From Hymenolepis diminuta (lineage: Eukaryota; Platyhelminthes; Cestoda; Cyclophyllidea; Hymenolepididae): a DNA stretch of 64,000 bases. The position numbers and the translations under genes are program-made. Shown here one piece after another: positions 47,141-60,436 of this stretch; the first letter of the stretch is position 1, and each line of letters starts with the position of its first letter. The notes under the pieces are model-generated. The model was not told where the DNA came from and did not search any database. It saw nothing but the letters and a program-made list of their open reading frames with translations. The stretch is from NCBI GenBank assembly GCA_900708905.1, contig CAADRB010000001.1:5673224-5737223 (forward strand), given 5' to 3'.

Positions 47141-49902
47141 ATCAGTCACAAAGCTACAGTAGGAGGAAAATAACGTCGAAAAATTAAAGGATGTCCTTGA
47201 CCATGGGAGTGAAGATAATTACTTTTCTAATCTCAACGAAAAAAGCGGGTGGTGCTTTTCAAATTATCTTTTAAAGGGCATACGCTGAATCCATTGTTAA
47301 TATTAAGAATGAATTTCTAAAATGATGTCTTTTTATGTGACTTAAAATTACCAGAAATTGGGCACTGGAAGTTCTAATTCATCATTACGCCCGAGAAACA
47401 TTTATTCTGTTGATAGTGCAAGAGCACTGCTTTCTTTTCCATAAACTTTTGCATGCATTTGACAATTTTGCACTTCTCTGCTTTTACTCAAATCCTCTTA
47501 CACTGATAATATAAAGTGAGACAGAACTTGACGTGCTTGGTCGTTTTTATCTGGACCGATTAACTTTCAGCTCTAATTTTTAAAGTTAAACAACGTTAGA
47601 TTTGTTCAATGTATTTATTAGGATAGTATTAACAGATATTTGGTACCACTTGAGGATGACCCTAGTGTTTCATCTATTAAAAAGGGTTTCCACAAATACA
47701 AAGAGCAACAGATATATCATATTCAAGAAATAAATGGTACATGGGAAATACTGATGCAATAAGTGACAACTGGTAAGTCCTGTATCGATTGTGGTATTTT
47801 ATTGAAAAAATGACAGTAGCGTTGAAACATATACTTGCATCTAATTCATTAATACTAAAATTTTCAGAGCATGTGAGAGGACAGGTGTCATTATACTGGA
47901 TGTTAATTTTTACTAAGATCATTGGGTCAAATTACAAAATATTGTTTTATTTTGCTATTTTTGGCCTATGCCACTGGTCGAGCAGGTTAAAAAACGTTCA
48001 TTTTGCTTCTAAGTTACGTCTATATGCCATTATTTAAAAATTATGGACTTAGGTTTAAAAAATATTTAGTGCAAAAGGAAATGGGTGCAACTGTTGCTGC
48101 TTTATCAGAAGTTTACTTCTTTTATTGTTTTTATTACAATAATATTGTTTGTTATATAGCTCTCACCAGTTTGTTTTCTTTAGATTGACTCCTTCAGGGA
48201 GTTAATTTATAGTTCCTATAAATAGTCTCTTTTTAAGAAATGCAGTGTAAATCATAAGAAGGTCATTCCCCGATGAGCCTTCCTTTAAAGGTAAAATTGT
48301 AGTACGCTGACGCCATTAATTTATGCAAAATAGATAGTTACCCTATCTACAGCAGATTTTAAGTGCAGCAGGCGGTGTCACTGAAAATAGTAGGAAGGAA
48401 GAGGAAAATTGAAGTCCAATTGGGTTTCTTATTGAAACAAGCTGCAGCAAACACACAAAATTGGGATAGTGATGACCTGGTGATCCAACGAGACGTCTTC
48501 ATAGATCTTGCCCGTTTTGCTGGTGCAGAGACCTCTTATTTGATATTTTCTTATGCAATCTGAGAGACCATTCAAATTATCCGCTGATTTCAGTCATCAA
48601 TCATATCTATATATGTCTTATGAAAGGTACACAAAGTAACCTTTTTACGTAAAATGGCCGGTTATGGACTGAAGGTTGCATCAATATCAGATAATTTCCT
48701 TGGCCATTTTAATAAGAACGGAGGTAAGAATAACAATATCAGGGGTGAAATGATTGGATAGTTTGTTACAAATTGATTAAAACGGTGTATAATTACATAC
48801 ACATTGAATAGATACCAATTTTGGATGAATGGTTTGCTTGCTATTGCTACTAATTTACTGCGAATTTAAGGAGGGAAATTTAAGATAACTTGAGTTAGTA
48901 TCATCAAAATAATTATTAGGCAACAAATTATTAAACAACCATCAAGACAAAGGATTGATCTTCAACAGTGTAGATATTAACATTTTATAGTACGTTAGTC
49001 ATTTATATACATTCTATTGTGAGAAATATTTTTTAAAAAGAATTGCGCTGCTTTTGCGAAAAATCCTCCTGAAATTGTTTGAAGCGTCGAAATTTTTGTT
49101 TGATCTTCCCTGGCACCCTCCAAGAAAATATACTTGAAAATTAAACTTTGGATAACAATTCAATGTTTATTTAACAATGCTTATACAAAATTATGGTAAT
49201 TTTTGCATGTTTAAACAAGAAATATCTTTTTAAAGAAAATATTTAAAAAATTAAATTGAAATTTTCTGGGAGTAAATATAATTTACTGTTGTTTATCAAT
49301 GGGTTTATATAAATATGGTTGGATTAGGGCATATTTGAAAGAGGAGGATACATTAAAATATAATGCCATATTCAATTCTTTTTAAATTAATATCATGTAC
49401 TGACAGTTAGCTATATTATTTCTGCAAAATGTTGGAGCTAAGCATTTACTGGTTTGATGACATTTTCTGTGTAAGTCAAGCAACTTGTTTCAAAAGGAGT
49501 GTTTTTACTTCAGAATTCGTGAGTGCATGCCATGCTTTAGGCGGTTTTACATAAAAAGGCAGGGCAGAAAAGAGATATGCAAGAAGAAACTCCAAGTATT
49601 TTCACAAAATCTAGGAGTGTGTCAGCTCCGACTTTTCTTAAATATATATCTATCAAAGCAATTTGAAAGCGCAGAGAAATGTGCAAATATGGAAGATTTC
49701 AACGTCATAGATTTTAATATTGCAATCTTCACTGTGCTTTTAGTTATGAAAAAGTGTGTTAGGCGTAAGATGAAATATAGTTACGTCAAATAATAAACGA
49801 GTAGTCGATAATCAACAGGGACAGCAAAGTGATATTTGAAATCCAGGTAAATATGAGTAATAACGGCATCCGCTGGATCATTTAAATAGTGATATACATG
49901 GA

Positions 49903-50036
49903 GCATAACTGACTCGGTGGTTAACATACTACTCTGCAAAGTAAGAGGTACATGTACGATAACTATTAATGTATCCTGAAGTGAGCGACCTAATAACCCC
50001 AGCGATTACGTCCAGCCAATAAGTGGGTGGCGAAAA
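49903..50036 (+). repeat. tRNA-derived SINE-like element, copy 2
   Basis: A-box-like TGACTCGGTGGTTAAC begins at 49910, CTGCAAA loop at 49934-49940 and B-box-like GTACGATAAC near 49954. The A-box-to-loop spacing (24) equals that of copies 1 and 3. A body of about 60 bases after the head (GAGCG...ACC.C...GATTA...GCCAATAAG..GGTGGC) also resembles copy 3 with small gaps. Head plus tRNA-unrelated body is the SINE layout. Confidence 0.6.
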
Positions 50037-50930
50037 TAGAGTTTTTACCATCTAAAAGACCATTCCAAAAGGATTTGTTAGAGAAATGCCAAATTGCGAT
50101 ATATATTTATCAGGACAATTATCCATGGCGGAAATATTAGTAGGATATTGCTCTGTAAATAATCGGAAAATTATCGTCTTCGGATTATTAAATGTCTAAT
50201 GGACGGATATAAAATAGTTTTATCCAATTAAAAAGCCGTTTAATCTCTCCAAATCTTCTAGACCAACAGCCTAAACCAACTGAAAGAATTTTCTGCCGAG
50301 TGAAGAGAATTTAATTGTTGTTGCATTTTTGTTTTGTCCTAAAATAAGTCATAAGGGAGATAGTGATGAAGGTCGTCAATAACTGATATGCAAAACACGT
50401 AACCAGACGTTCCATTAAAAAGTTTTAAATTTTTGAAAAACATCGAGCAATTTTTTGTGTATTAATTAATTTTCCTTTTTCAACTCATTTTATGTGTATT
50501 TCTTCAACGTTCAGTTTTAAAAACGGAAAATTAAAAATTTCATTCTATGGACTTGAAAAAATTAATTTGCTCTTTAATCACCCAAATATACTTAAACCCC
50601 TAGGCATTTTCAAATTTACTTAATCTAGTCTAAATTTTTAATGAATATTTCAATGTAATGAGATATTCATATTAACTATAAACTCCCCCAAATGTTTAAG
50701 TCGTTGAGTGAATAACTCGCTCTTGACCTTTTCCATTTCTTTTAGAGCGTGAAAAGTGCTTCAAAAGAAAGTATACCATCTGTAAGAAGAATTATAATTG
50801 ATATAAAATATTTTTAATTGATTTGGCTACCCACTTTAAAATGCAGCACAACAATTAATATGACCTTAAAATGATAAGGTGTGAGTTATTTCTCCTGATC
50901 CGAAGAAATTGTATTATACTTTTTGCCTTT

Positions 50931-51064
50931 GGGCTAATTGCGAAGGGGTCAACAGGCTCATCTGTGAAGTCAGGGGTCATGAGTTTAATGTCCATCAATG
51001 CATATCTAATGAACGGAGCGGTGAACCACGCTGATTAATTTTGGCTAACGAAGGAGCTGGCATA
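50931..51064 (+). repeat. tRNA-derived SINE-like element, copy 3
   Basis: A-box-like TTGCGAAGGGG (50938) fits the consensus TRGCNNAGNNGG with one mismatch. The loop CTGTGAA (50962-50968) has four of five stem pairs possible, and the B-box-like part is GAGTTTAATGTCC (50981-50993). About 23 of 33 positions match copy 2 without gaps between A-box and variable region. It lies exactly 1,028 bp after copy 2 on the same strand and spans the same length (134 bp). Confidence 0.6.
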
Positions 51065-54000
51065 ATTCGTGTTTATCGCCAAGGGGACTCAATACTTCCA
51101 CCCCTAACCAAAAGAAAATCGACAGAGAACAAAGGAATTACAAAGGAAAGTTTAATAGAACCAGCAACAATCAATAATGATCGTAAGTTGTAATAGCACT
51201 TGGTTATTTGTTTACTTTTCGTCCCCAACATTAAAATGGATTAAGTTTCCTATATGAATATGTGGATAAAAATTTTCAAAATCTGTACGGTCCAAGTTAG
51301 TGAATGAAGATTGGAATTACTAAAAAATGATGATATAATTTTTAGATTTTCTATTAAAAGTAAAATAATGTATTTTAGTTTTATATGATACTTTTCAAAA
51401 TTGGATTTATTTTCTTGCAATTGGGACATTTTAGTGAAATAATTTGATGTGAAACCTAGACAGAGTTCCTATGATAAAGTAACCAATACCGCTTAAGAAT
51501 GAATTTTCTCCAATTAGAAAGATTTTTAAGAATTTATAAAAGACAGATAATTTTATTTATTAAGGAAAAAGTGATATACAAATTGAAAAAAATAAAAGTA
51601 AACTTTTTATTATCGTGAGGGTTTGTAATTATAACCCTCTTTGACCGCTATATTTATGAACGAGCAATCTGGCTAAAGCACAATGTGAGTAGTAACAGAC
51701 CCTCAAAGACACAATATGTCGGCTTTTAAGAAAATTTTACATGAGACATTAAAATTTTCCTGATCGTAAATGAGTAGTAATGGATAACGCAATGAAGCAT
51801 AAACTAACACAAAATGATTTTAAAATTTTGCAAAATTTCCTAAATTAAACAGATTTTGTCCCCTTTAAAATTTTTTCATGGCTAAAATAGAGATCTTTAA
51901 AATAAAAAAGTTTACGCGAAGTCAAATTTTAGATTGAAATTCAATTGTAAAAACTTAGTTTTTCCTACATGATTAGAAGACAGCTAGTGCTCCTAGTCGA
52001 GTTATTTCGGCAAACAATGTGGATAAATTCATTTCAAATGTGTGTATTTTTAATATCGCACCTAAGATGCCGAGTGGGGATTTGAATCATATACAATAAT
52101 GTGCAATTCGTATATAATTTTCAACGCCTTTCCCATTACATATCGAGGAACTGAATTTAGAAACTCTGTGATTGATTTAAAGCCTCAGTACCATTTGCCA
52201 TACGTATGTATAAATGTGGATGAATGAATTTGTGACGCCTACGAGAATAAAACATTGAACATCAGTGTCAAAGTCAAAGCTAATTTAATAATCCCACCGG
52301 AATAAACTTATGACTATCCTATTACAGATCAAATGATCTACTTAGATCCTAAGAGGATACAGCAGTCTTTTCTGAAGTCAGAAGAATAGAAGATGTGTTG
52401 GATTACTGTTGCATTTGACGACGGGAGGGGGAACAGAGAGAAGGAGATAGGGAAGATGTTAGGAAAACAACCGGGCAGACTCGTCCAAGCAATATCTGTA
52501 AAGGCGGAATTTTGAAAGATAGAGAAAGGGAGAGCTAATTGGTCTGATCTAATTTACATTTCCAAACAGAACTTGCCGAACTGGCCTATGGGTGACCGCG
52601 TGAATACTGCAAATTCATTTAAACGAGATTACTTTGCAATGCAGCTTTAATTTTAATCCTCTGCTTGTGGAACCTTCATGGGAATCCCAACTTTTCCGAT
52701 TTTTCTTATCTCATATCTTCACTAAATGACTAATTCGGAGATCAGCGGCACTGATCTTAATTAGAAGATCAATTAGAAAGACGAAATCAAAATCCAAAAT
52801 TTGAAGTTAAGAAGCTAATCTTTTCAGAGCCAAAAGTAAAACTCATTTTGTATTTAGGGAACGCAATTAGTGTTAGCACAAAACTAAAAATGGAGCGATA
52901 AAATAATTTTTGTTCAGAAAAATAAGAAATTTTCATCAGAAAAGATCACTCTTTAACTATTAATTTAGTATTAATGATTTCTTTAGGAAAATTAAGAAGA
53001 AAAATTTTGCGGAAGAACTGTTTGCTTGCAAGTCGAGAATGTCGTTGCCTTCATTAATAAAATTTTATCGACTTTTTTGTGCCCACGGGATTTGCTGAAC
53101 CTGCAAATGACTCAAAACTGTTACCCAAATAAATAAAAACATTTATTTAACAGTATGAATCAAGTCAATTTATCTTCAAAGTTCCAAATAGGCACAATAA
53201 AATATATTTTAAATGAAAGAATATAGGAACATAATTTTAATATTATCAAGAACAAATTAAATAAAATATAGGAGGACAAGGATATAAGGAGTTAGATATA
53301 TCAAAACCAGAAAGGAAAGGAAGGTCAAGACTTATGCTTATTTGCGAAGATCCAGTAAAATGCCGTGTCCACTAAATCACAAGATTTCTGTGCAGTGAAA
53401 CAGCTTCTTTTCGAGTTAATCAGATTTATGGGAAATTCTCATATCCATCTTCCTACTTATTATTGTACGTGTAAGTGTTTGGTGACCCCGTTCATCCAGA
53501 ACCCTCCTAAACGGGCAATTTTATGGAACGGGGGATATGAGAGTATATGACCAGAGATAATATCTGTGTGTACCGGAATAAGTTTATGCCTAACGACTTG
53601 TAAGCAATTTCCATCAAATGTTGAACATAGGAGTGTACGAATCGTCATTATTGCCAACGCTGATGCAAATATAAGGTATATTCGTAATTAACCTGTTTTA
53701 TAAATCACATGAACGCATTAAAAAAGGCAATTCAACTTTTAAAATGCTTATGAGAATGTCGAGAACTCTTATAACATTTAAATGGATGATATAAATTTTA
53801 CTCTGCCTTTTATTTCCTAAGTCTGATGGAAAAAGTGATGAAGTTTTCGTGACTTTACTTTATAATTTTTCATTTTACGATGTAAAATTAAAACAGTGAC
53901 ACTTCTTTTAACGCGTAATTTTCCTCATGACAGAGGGTTAATGAAAGTATCTATGATTCTTAGATGCCAGCAATTAAAGTTAGGCATCTTACTGGGAAAG

Positions 54001-57000
54001 TACGTGATTTTTTAATTTCGTGGCACGGAATGTAAATAAACATTTTAAAAATTAATAAAGAAAGTAATATTAAGCTTATCTCCCGCAAATAAGTTGAAAT
54101 GTATTGTGCATTCGAATAAAATGTGACGAAGCACCAGGGATATAGCTATTCATAAGTAAGTCATCTAAATCAGAGATCAGAAGTACTCAACACCTACTAT
54201 ATAGTAAACAGTATAAATAAGCATCTTGAATGAATCTAATCAAGCCAGGTTGCCAGAAAAGAGACGTAGAGGTCAAGTAGTCTGTATGGGAAGAAAGAGA
54301 GCATAAATATGTTGAGTAGAGCCTTATCGAAAAGTGACATAGAAATCCCAAGCAAAAGGATACATGTGTTTAAAGTTGCCGCAGTCCAGATAGTTTGTTT
54401 TGGATTTACGTTGGCTTGGCAGTTAACAGGTCAACGTGATTGCAGGAACGCAACACCGTTAGGTCAAGCGGATAAAGTGTTTCAAAAAGTGAAATAGTGT
54501 CACCTTGTGAAATCAGCTTTCGTGACTGTATAAGGTGAAAACGATTTGAATGCATTTTAATGTTCAAGTGGATCTGATTCAAATTTTCTTTAAATTGACG
54601 AATGACTTAGTCATCTGTATCGATTATCACTTATTATGAGACCATAGACACTTTGATTGGAAAATTATGCTGTGCAAAACTAATATTATGGTCTTACTTT
54701 TGATATGAGATGTCATGATCAAGAAATCGGGCAATCAGCTATTCATTTGGTACTCTTGAATATGCATTAAACGTATGCAAACTTCGTTTATTTATCTGAA
54801 TTTGTATTCTGGCCGCAGTATCTAGGTTTTTGTACACAGATTCAAAAATTTTCAAAATGCCTCTTGGTAACTGAAAGTCAGCTTACATCAAAAGCGTTAA
54901 CAGTCAAAGATGCAAATTTGGTGTTTACCTCGCTGCCACAATGCACAAAATTCCACATTACAGGAATATAAACCGTTTAGTCATTTTCAAGTTGTGTTAC
55001 AGCCCTGGATCATCTGTAATAAATGAAACGAAATTTATTGATCTCGACGACAGAGGTCAATCCCCTATATATATATATATATATATATATGTAGATTTGC
55101 AAGTCATTGGTTTTCACATTCAACTATTGTGCTATTTTCCATAGAATTTTATGAGGTTTATCCCTAATTTTATTTATTCAAGATGGTGGCGATTTTATGC
55201 CCTTGTGCTCATTGAAATGTGTCAGGTTTTCATTTCGCTCTTCTTAAATAAAACATTGCTAATAAGCTCAATCAAACTAAACGGGTAACTAATTTACCAC
55301 TCCAACTGGGGGTTTGCATAAACATTAAGGAAAGTGACTAAAATTTGAAAAGAATATCAAATAAAGAACGAAATAAATAGGGCCCCAAGTATGCTGAAAT
55401 CCACTATCAGAATGTAATTTCTCATCTTCCTTTCCCTAATACGTATTTAGAGAATTAATAGGAAAATGCGATTAGGGCATTTCTTAAGACAAAGTGCTGT
55501 GCCATTCGAGCGGATGTCAAATAACTGGGCACAAATGCAATATATTATTCTTTTTATTTCTACGACTACGAGAGGCACTTACAAGTGCTGGACGTAAAGA
55601 CCAAAAGTATATACGAGCTTAAATCAGTTTGTAGCCATTATAGACTGAAGTTAATGCATTTTTAGACCAAGGTGGAGTTAATTTCCGGGAAAATAATTCT
55701 AAATTAAAAATGATTGATCATCCATAGTGTCCGAATTTCTTTTTTTACATAGCTTGCTGATGTGATTAAATCCTATTTCCACGTCTTCTCTGACATGTCT
55801 GTCAGAACCCTTCTGGGATTCCCATCCTGTGGTTTAACTATTTCAACTGTCTTTACAAACTCATTATCTTTAAATGTCCAATTTCTAACGATCAACTTCT
55901 GAAGCTAGGGCCCTTAGAGAGGTATTCACTATCTGCAGCTCATCCTATCGCTTTCCCTCCCTCGTTATTTCCTCTCCCTGCTTATTCCTATTAAAATTAT
56001 ATCCTTACGAAACCTTTACCACATTCCTCAATCCCGCCTCCTATCATGCTGCAATCGGTGACCTTCTAGTCCTATCGTTCAACAAAATCATGTGTACCTT
56101 CCCCCAAGTCACGCTAAAGTTTAGCTGCCTGAAAGGACCGTTGATCGTAGTGCTCACTCTCCCTAAAAGCGCAAAATTCAGATGAAATTGAGAAAAATCT
56201 AAATCTCAGAATGATGTATCTAGCTAAAAACTTCGTCTATTCTGATTGGTTATTGCTGTATGCAGTAATAGTCAACTTCTTTTCGTCGTTGTTTACTTTC
56301 TATCAATAATTGTCATTTTTTCTTCAGATTCTGGGGATCTGATAAGTAGTTTAATTGAGAGATGGGCTTCCTGAAATGTAAAAATTTAGACCATATCAAT
56401 GTATTTTCTGCAAAAAGAGTATAAAGAACGTTAAAAAATACTTTTTATTGATCGGCCATAATACCGTAGGGCTCGCTATTTGCAAGGATCAGCTGAGATG
56501 GTTGGAAGCACAAATAGATCCCTATATCATAACACATATTTTGGCAAACGTGAACACAAATGCTATTTTTGTGACCTATGCCAAGATAAAATATCATATT
56601 ATTGAGAGCACAGTGATATTGTTGTTCAATAAGGAGAAAAGTGGAGAGGATTACAAAAGTTCCGTTAATTTCATTGGCCGATATGAACTTGAATCATACG
56701 TATTAACTCGATTTTAAATCACTAATACTAATTCAATCCTTTCGAAGTGGAATTGGAACATTTAAATGAGAGACCTCGATTATTCAGACAAGGTCATTTC
56801 CATCGATATTCATTAGATTAAAGTGGAGTTAATCAAAAAAATTAAATATAAAATCCCAGCAGAACAAATGATGCGGTAAAAGGAGTTAAAAGGACAAGCA
56901 CCCAATCGAGAACGATATCTTGAGAGATCAAAATCTCTACTTACTCAAATCGCCACATGTAAATAGATTTAACTCTGAGGAAATATACTACCTTCTTTTA

Positions 57001-60000
57001 ACATCAAGTTTGTCAATAGGGTAGTTTACGCAGAATATGATGGCTTTTCATACTGTTCATTTTCTAGAAAATAGAACGAGCGAATTCAATAATTTTAGTC
57101 TTAGTCTCTGTGAATGCAGTCGTTGCATCGAACTTCAAAGAAAAATCTAAAAAACTCCAAGAAAATACACCCAGTCCTGATCATATCTCGGCAAACCAAT
57201 AACGCCTAAGTCTTTCCAGTATTTTTTATTCTGTCCAGAATACGGATGTCTGGACGCCAGATATGATTTACTAGTATGCATAGGTTTTGTAAAGAAGGAT
57301 TTTCTGCATCGAAGTCTATTTTCTGCCGCTATGATCTATGTGTTATGTGTGCAGTTGACTCAGACAAAAAAAGAGAGAGATTAAAATTTAATATGTGTTA
57401 TTTAATAATATTCATCAATCCAAAAGAAACCAATTATCACTAAAGTCATCTTCAAATTCATGATGCTTGAAAGTCAAAACACTGTCAGGCCGATGAGACT
57501 TTTTGTCTAGACTAACTGCCAAGCTGTCTCTGATTAGGACGATAGGTAGAGTCAATGAGTGAGAGTGCGCTGGTATTAAAAATTTTTCCATGCAGGTCCG
57601 GTCGGTTTGGGATGTCGTCATGTTATGCAAGTTATAATTATTTATTTCCCGTTTGTCTTCTAACTAGTAGTTTTGGACCTAATTATTACTGTCTACGACT
57701 CCTCAAAAATACCTTCACGGCTGATCGTAATAGAGAATGATTAGTAGCCGTAATTAAAGCTTTTTTGGCTAGAAATTATTGCGCCACTACTCTGTTAGAC
57801 TTTTAGTAAAACTAAAATTGATGTCACGTGTATATTTTGCATTTGGTTTAATATTTGTACAGAATAGAGGCTAACAAAGAAGTCGGGGTTCCTCATTATC
57901 AAGATTTTTACCTCACAACAGAACGTTAGGAGACAAGGTAGTGACAAACAAGTTTTTGGAGAGAAAACCGGAATCCAGGACGATGTAATCGAATCCTAAA
58001 ACGAATATTGGCAGCGGGTATTCCCTACGTTCATAAGTGGAAATATAGGGTTTAAGATAAATTTTCATCAAGATTTCCAATTAAGTAAGGGACATGAAGA
58101 TGGTATCGTGGGGAGCGTAGCAACAGACACAGAAATCCCAAATGGGAGTCAATCATAATTTAAAAAGGGAATAAATAAATTGGTCCATGTGAGAGACTTG
58201 CAGGAAGGCATTACAATATGAGGTCTAATTTGAGAAAGTAAATATCTTTGATTGGAATCAAATAAATTAGGATCCGGTGTTTTGAACAAAATAGTTCAAT
58301 CTCATATGTATTGCCTTCAGACATCTAGAGTTTATAATTTTAAAATAATTGACCTGATCTTACTGTCTGACGTCTGTAATTGTTCTCAGTTGTAACTTAA
58401 CACAATACAGTAAGATGTAACTTAGTCAGAACATGATCTCTCTGGAGTCTTCAAGGTCACTTGTGAATATTTCTCCAAAATTTGCAGACACAATAAAAGT
58501 TTTGGAGAACAGAAGTTCATTCTAAAATACTTTTGGCCAATAAATTCGTATTTAAAATTTCTTAGATTTTCTTGTACAACTCTGAATATCGGGTTCAAAA
58601 ACTGTATATATTGCCACATTTGGGGTTAATTTTAGAAGTGGAACTGAAAGAAATGAAGAAAAAATTATGCAGTTTGTCAATTTTTTTAACCTTTTTATAA
58701 TTAATGATTGGAAATTCCATGAATTCCACATTTTAAATGTTGACAATATTTACTTAATAATTAATAATTTTGAAACAGAATAAATAAACTGTATCAAAAG
58801 AATAATGTATCCGAAAAGCATTTAAAATCGGCGTTCAAGAGACCTCAAATTTTAGCCGCTATCCTTCATGCCAGACTTGTTAAATGTCGGTAAAATTGTT
58901 CATTTTGAAGGCCGAAAGAGAGATAATGATAATTTTTTTTGAAAGTAATGGAATTTCTAGGTACTCTTGTTTTACTTATTGAATTCAACTGTCAAGGAAA
59001 ACTTCGTCATATGATCATGTCTGCAGTGAAATTCTTTTGTCTTCAGTGTTTGGAAATTTTAACCAAATCGAAAAGTTTAAATTAGAGAAAAAAATGAGAT
59101 AATTTATTTTACAGATTAATTTATTTACCATAATACTTAATTAATTTTGTTATTTATAACTCCAAATCAGGTTACCTGTACAAAATTACCCGGTTATTTT
59201 ATCATTACATGACTTAGATGTAAATTAACAGAGTTTATAATTTTTAATTTTTTGGTGGAAAATTTTCAGTTTATTAATATAACAGAAATTAAACGAGTGA
59301 AAATGAGGCAAACTTAACTGGTGAGGGAGGTTAAGTTTACGCAAGTAGTCGCCTTGCAAAGGGAGTTTATAAGGTGATCAGACAACGAACACCTCGACTG
59401 CAGAGATTTCTGTTAAAAACTTTAAAAGTTTCTATTTTCACTTTAGTGAGGAAAAGTAGGCAAAATTCGAAGAATTAATTCTTATCTGGAGTATGAGTTG
59501 TAATTGGTGCACCTTGACCTTGTAAACTTATTGTACAGTTCAGGAATAGTTTCAAGGTGATAGGGAAATAATTGAACTGAATGTCACTATGCATAACCGA
59601 TGGATCACAATCAGTTGTATACCCATTTGATATAACACAACTCAACAAAAGACAAAGAGTATTTTAAGGTCATCATGTTCAATCTTCCTGATTGGCCTAC
59701 ATATCCTAATAGGGTGGTCTATCTGGTAATACAAATACCCATCAACATTGAAAATAAACTGCTTAATCACCGTAGGTCACTGAAAACATGCTCTCCAAAT
59801 CTTTACATTATCGGTTATCAGATATTTCTCTCTCATCATTATCATTATGCTGTTTTGGCCTCACTTATTTGCTTAGCTACCTCATTCCTCCATATTTATG
59901 TTACCTTAACGTCCCTAAAATATGTTTATCTAACGCCGTGTTATTGCCGTGTTATTTACCTCTACCTCACACTTATGCGGTCCTTATGGTCCTTGCTTAG

Positions 60001-60381
60001 TCATCTCCATATTATCATTACTAATGTGATTTTGTAATTAACAGTTTGATGTAGCTAGCTTTTTGTTCTAAATCGACAACTGTTGATTGCAAATGCTGTG
60101 TCTGGCAAAGTTATTTGTCAACTGGACTTTTAGCAATATTCATTTGGAAATATTTCATAAAAATTAATTAATTTTGATGCTTTATTGCGTATCTGGAGTG
60201 TCAATTCAGAACCTCATCTGAAATTTCACTTTATACGCTTGGTTTATTGGGTTGAAGTTGGTGGGCATGAGACAGCGAACGGGAGTATAACCATAAATCA
60301 AATTTGACATTTGTGTATGTTCAAGATTCTATCGGGGAGGAGTACGGAAGGAATTAATCATAGGAGTAGGACTTGCGTTTC
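51065..60381. other. Large non-coding stretch
   Basis: About 9.3 kb. The 120-codon + frame just before its end (59675-60037) is the longest after the channel gene but is rich in Tyr, Leu and Ser with no domain, as expected of a chance frame in pyrimidine-rich DNA. A C+T-rich block at 55790-56170 has no match I could find. Frames at 53365-53657, 54309-54497, 56448-56717 and 58422-58746 are unsupported. Confidence 0.6.
55066..55090. repeat. (TA)n microsatellite
   Basis: An uninterrupted TA dinucleotide run of 25 bases follows CCCC and ends before GTAG. Confidence 0.9.
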
Positions 60382-60435
60382 TATCCTAGCAGTTAAGCGT
60401 CCATGCCCGTCAAGTCAAATTTTTCGCGTTCGATA
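60382..60435 (+). repeat. Possible SINE-like copy 5, decayed
   Basis: TAGCAGTTAAGCG (60387-60399), then CCGTCAAGTCA (60407-60417) and B-box-like GCGTTCGATAT (60426-60436), keep the spacing of the family within one base. CCGTCAAGTCA resembles CTGTGAAGTCA of copy 3. The head is otherwise diverged. Confidence 0.35.
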
Positions 60436-60436
60436 T

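Larger units (their letters stand above)
44637..49902. other. Channel 3' flank and non-coding DNA
   Basis: It holds the presumed 3' UTR (to about 45030), repeat B copy 2, a (TA)n run and chance-length frames, including 102 codons at 49485-49793 and 66 codons at 48363-48563. No protein family was recognised in any. Confidence 0.55.

Noticed and set aside
49485..49793. 102-codon + frame rich in Cys and Lys
   Set aside because: Chance length and composition, no secreted-peptide pattern or signal sequence seen.
59675..60037. 120-codon + strand open frame as a small membrane protein gene
   Set aside because: It is hydrophobic only because the DNA is pyrimidine-rich; no domain or second line of support, and one or two such frames are expected by chance.
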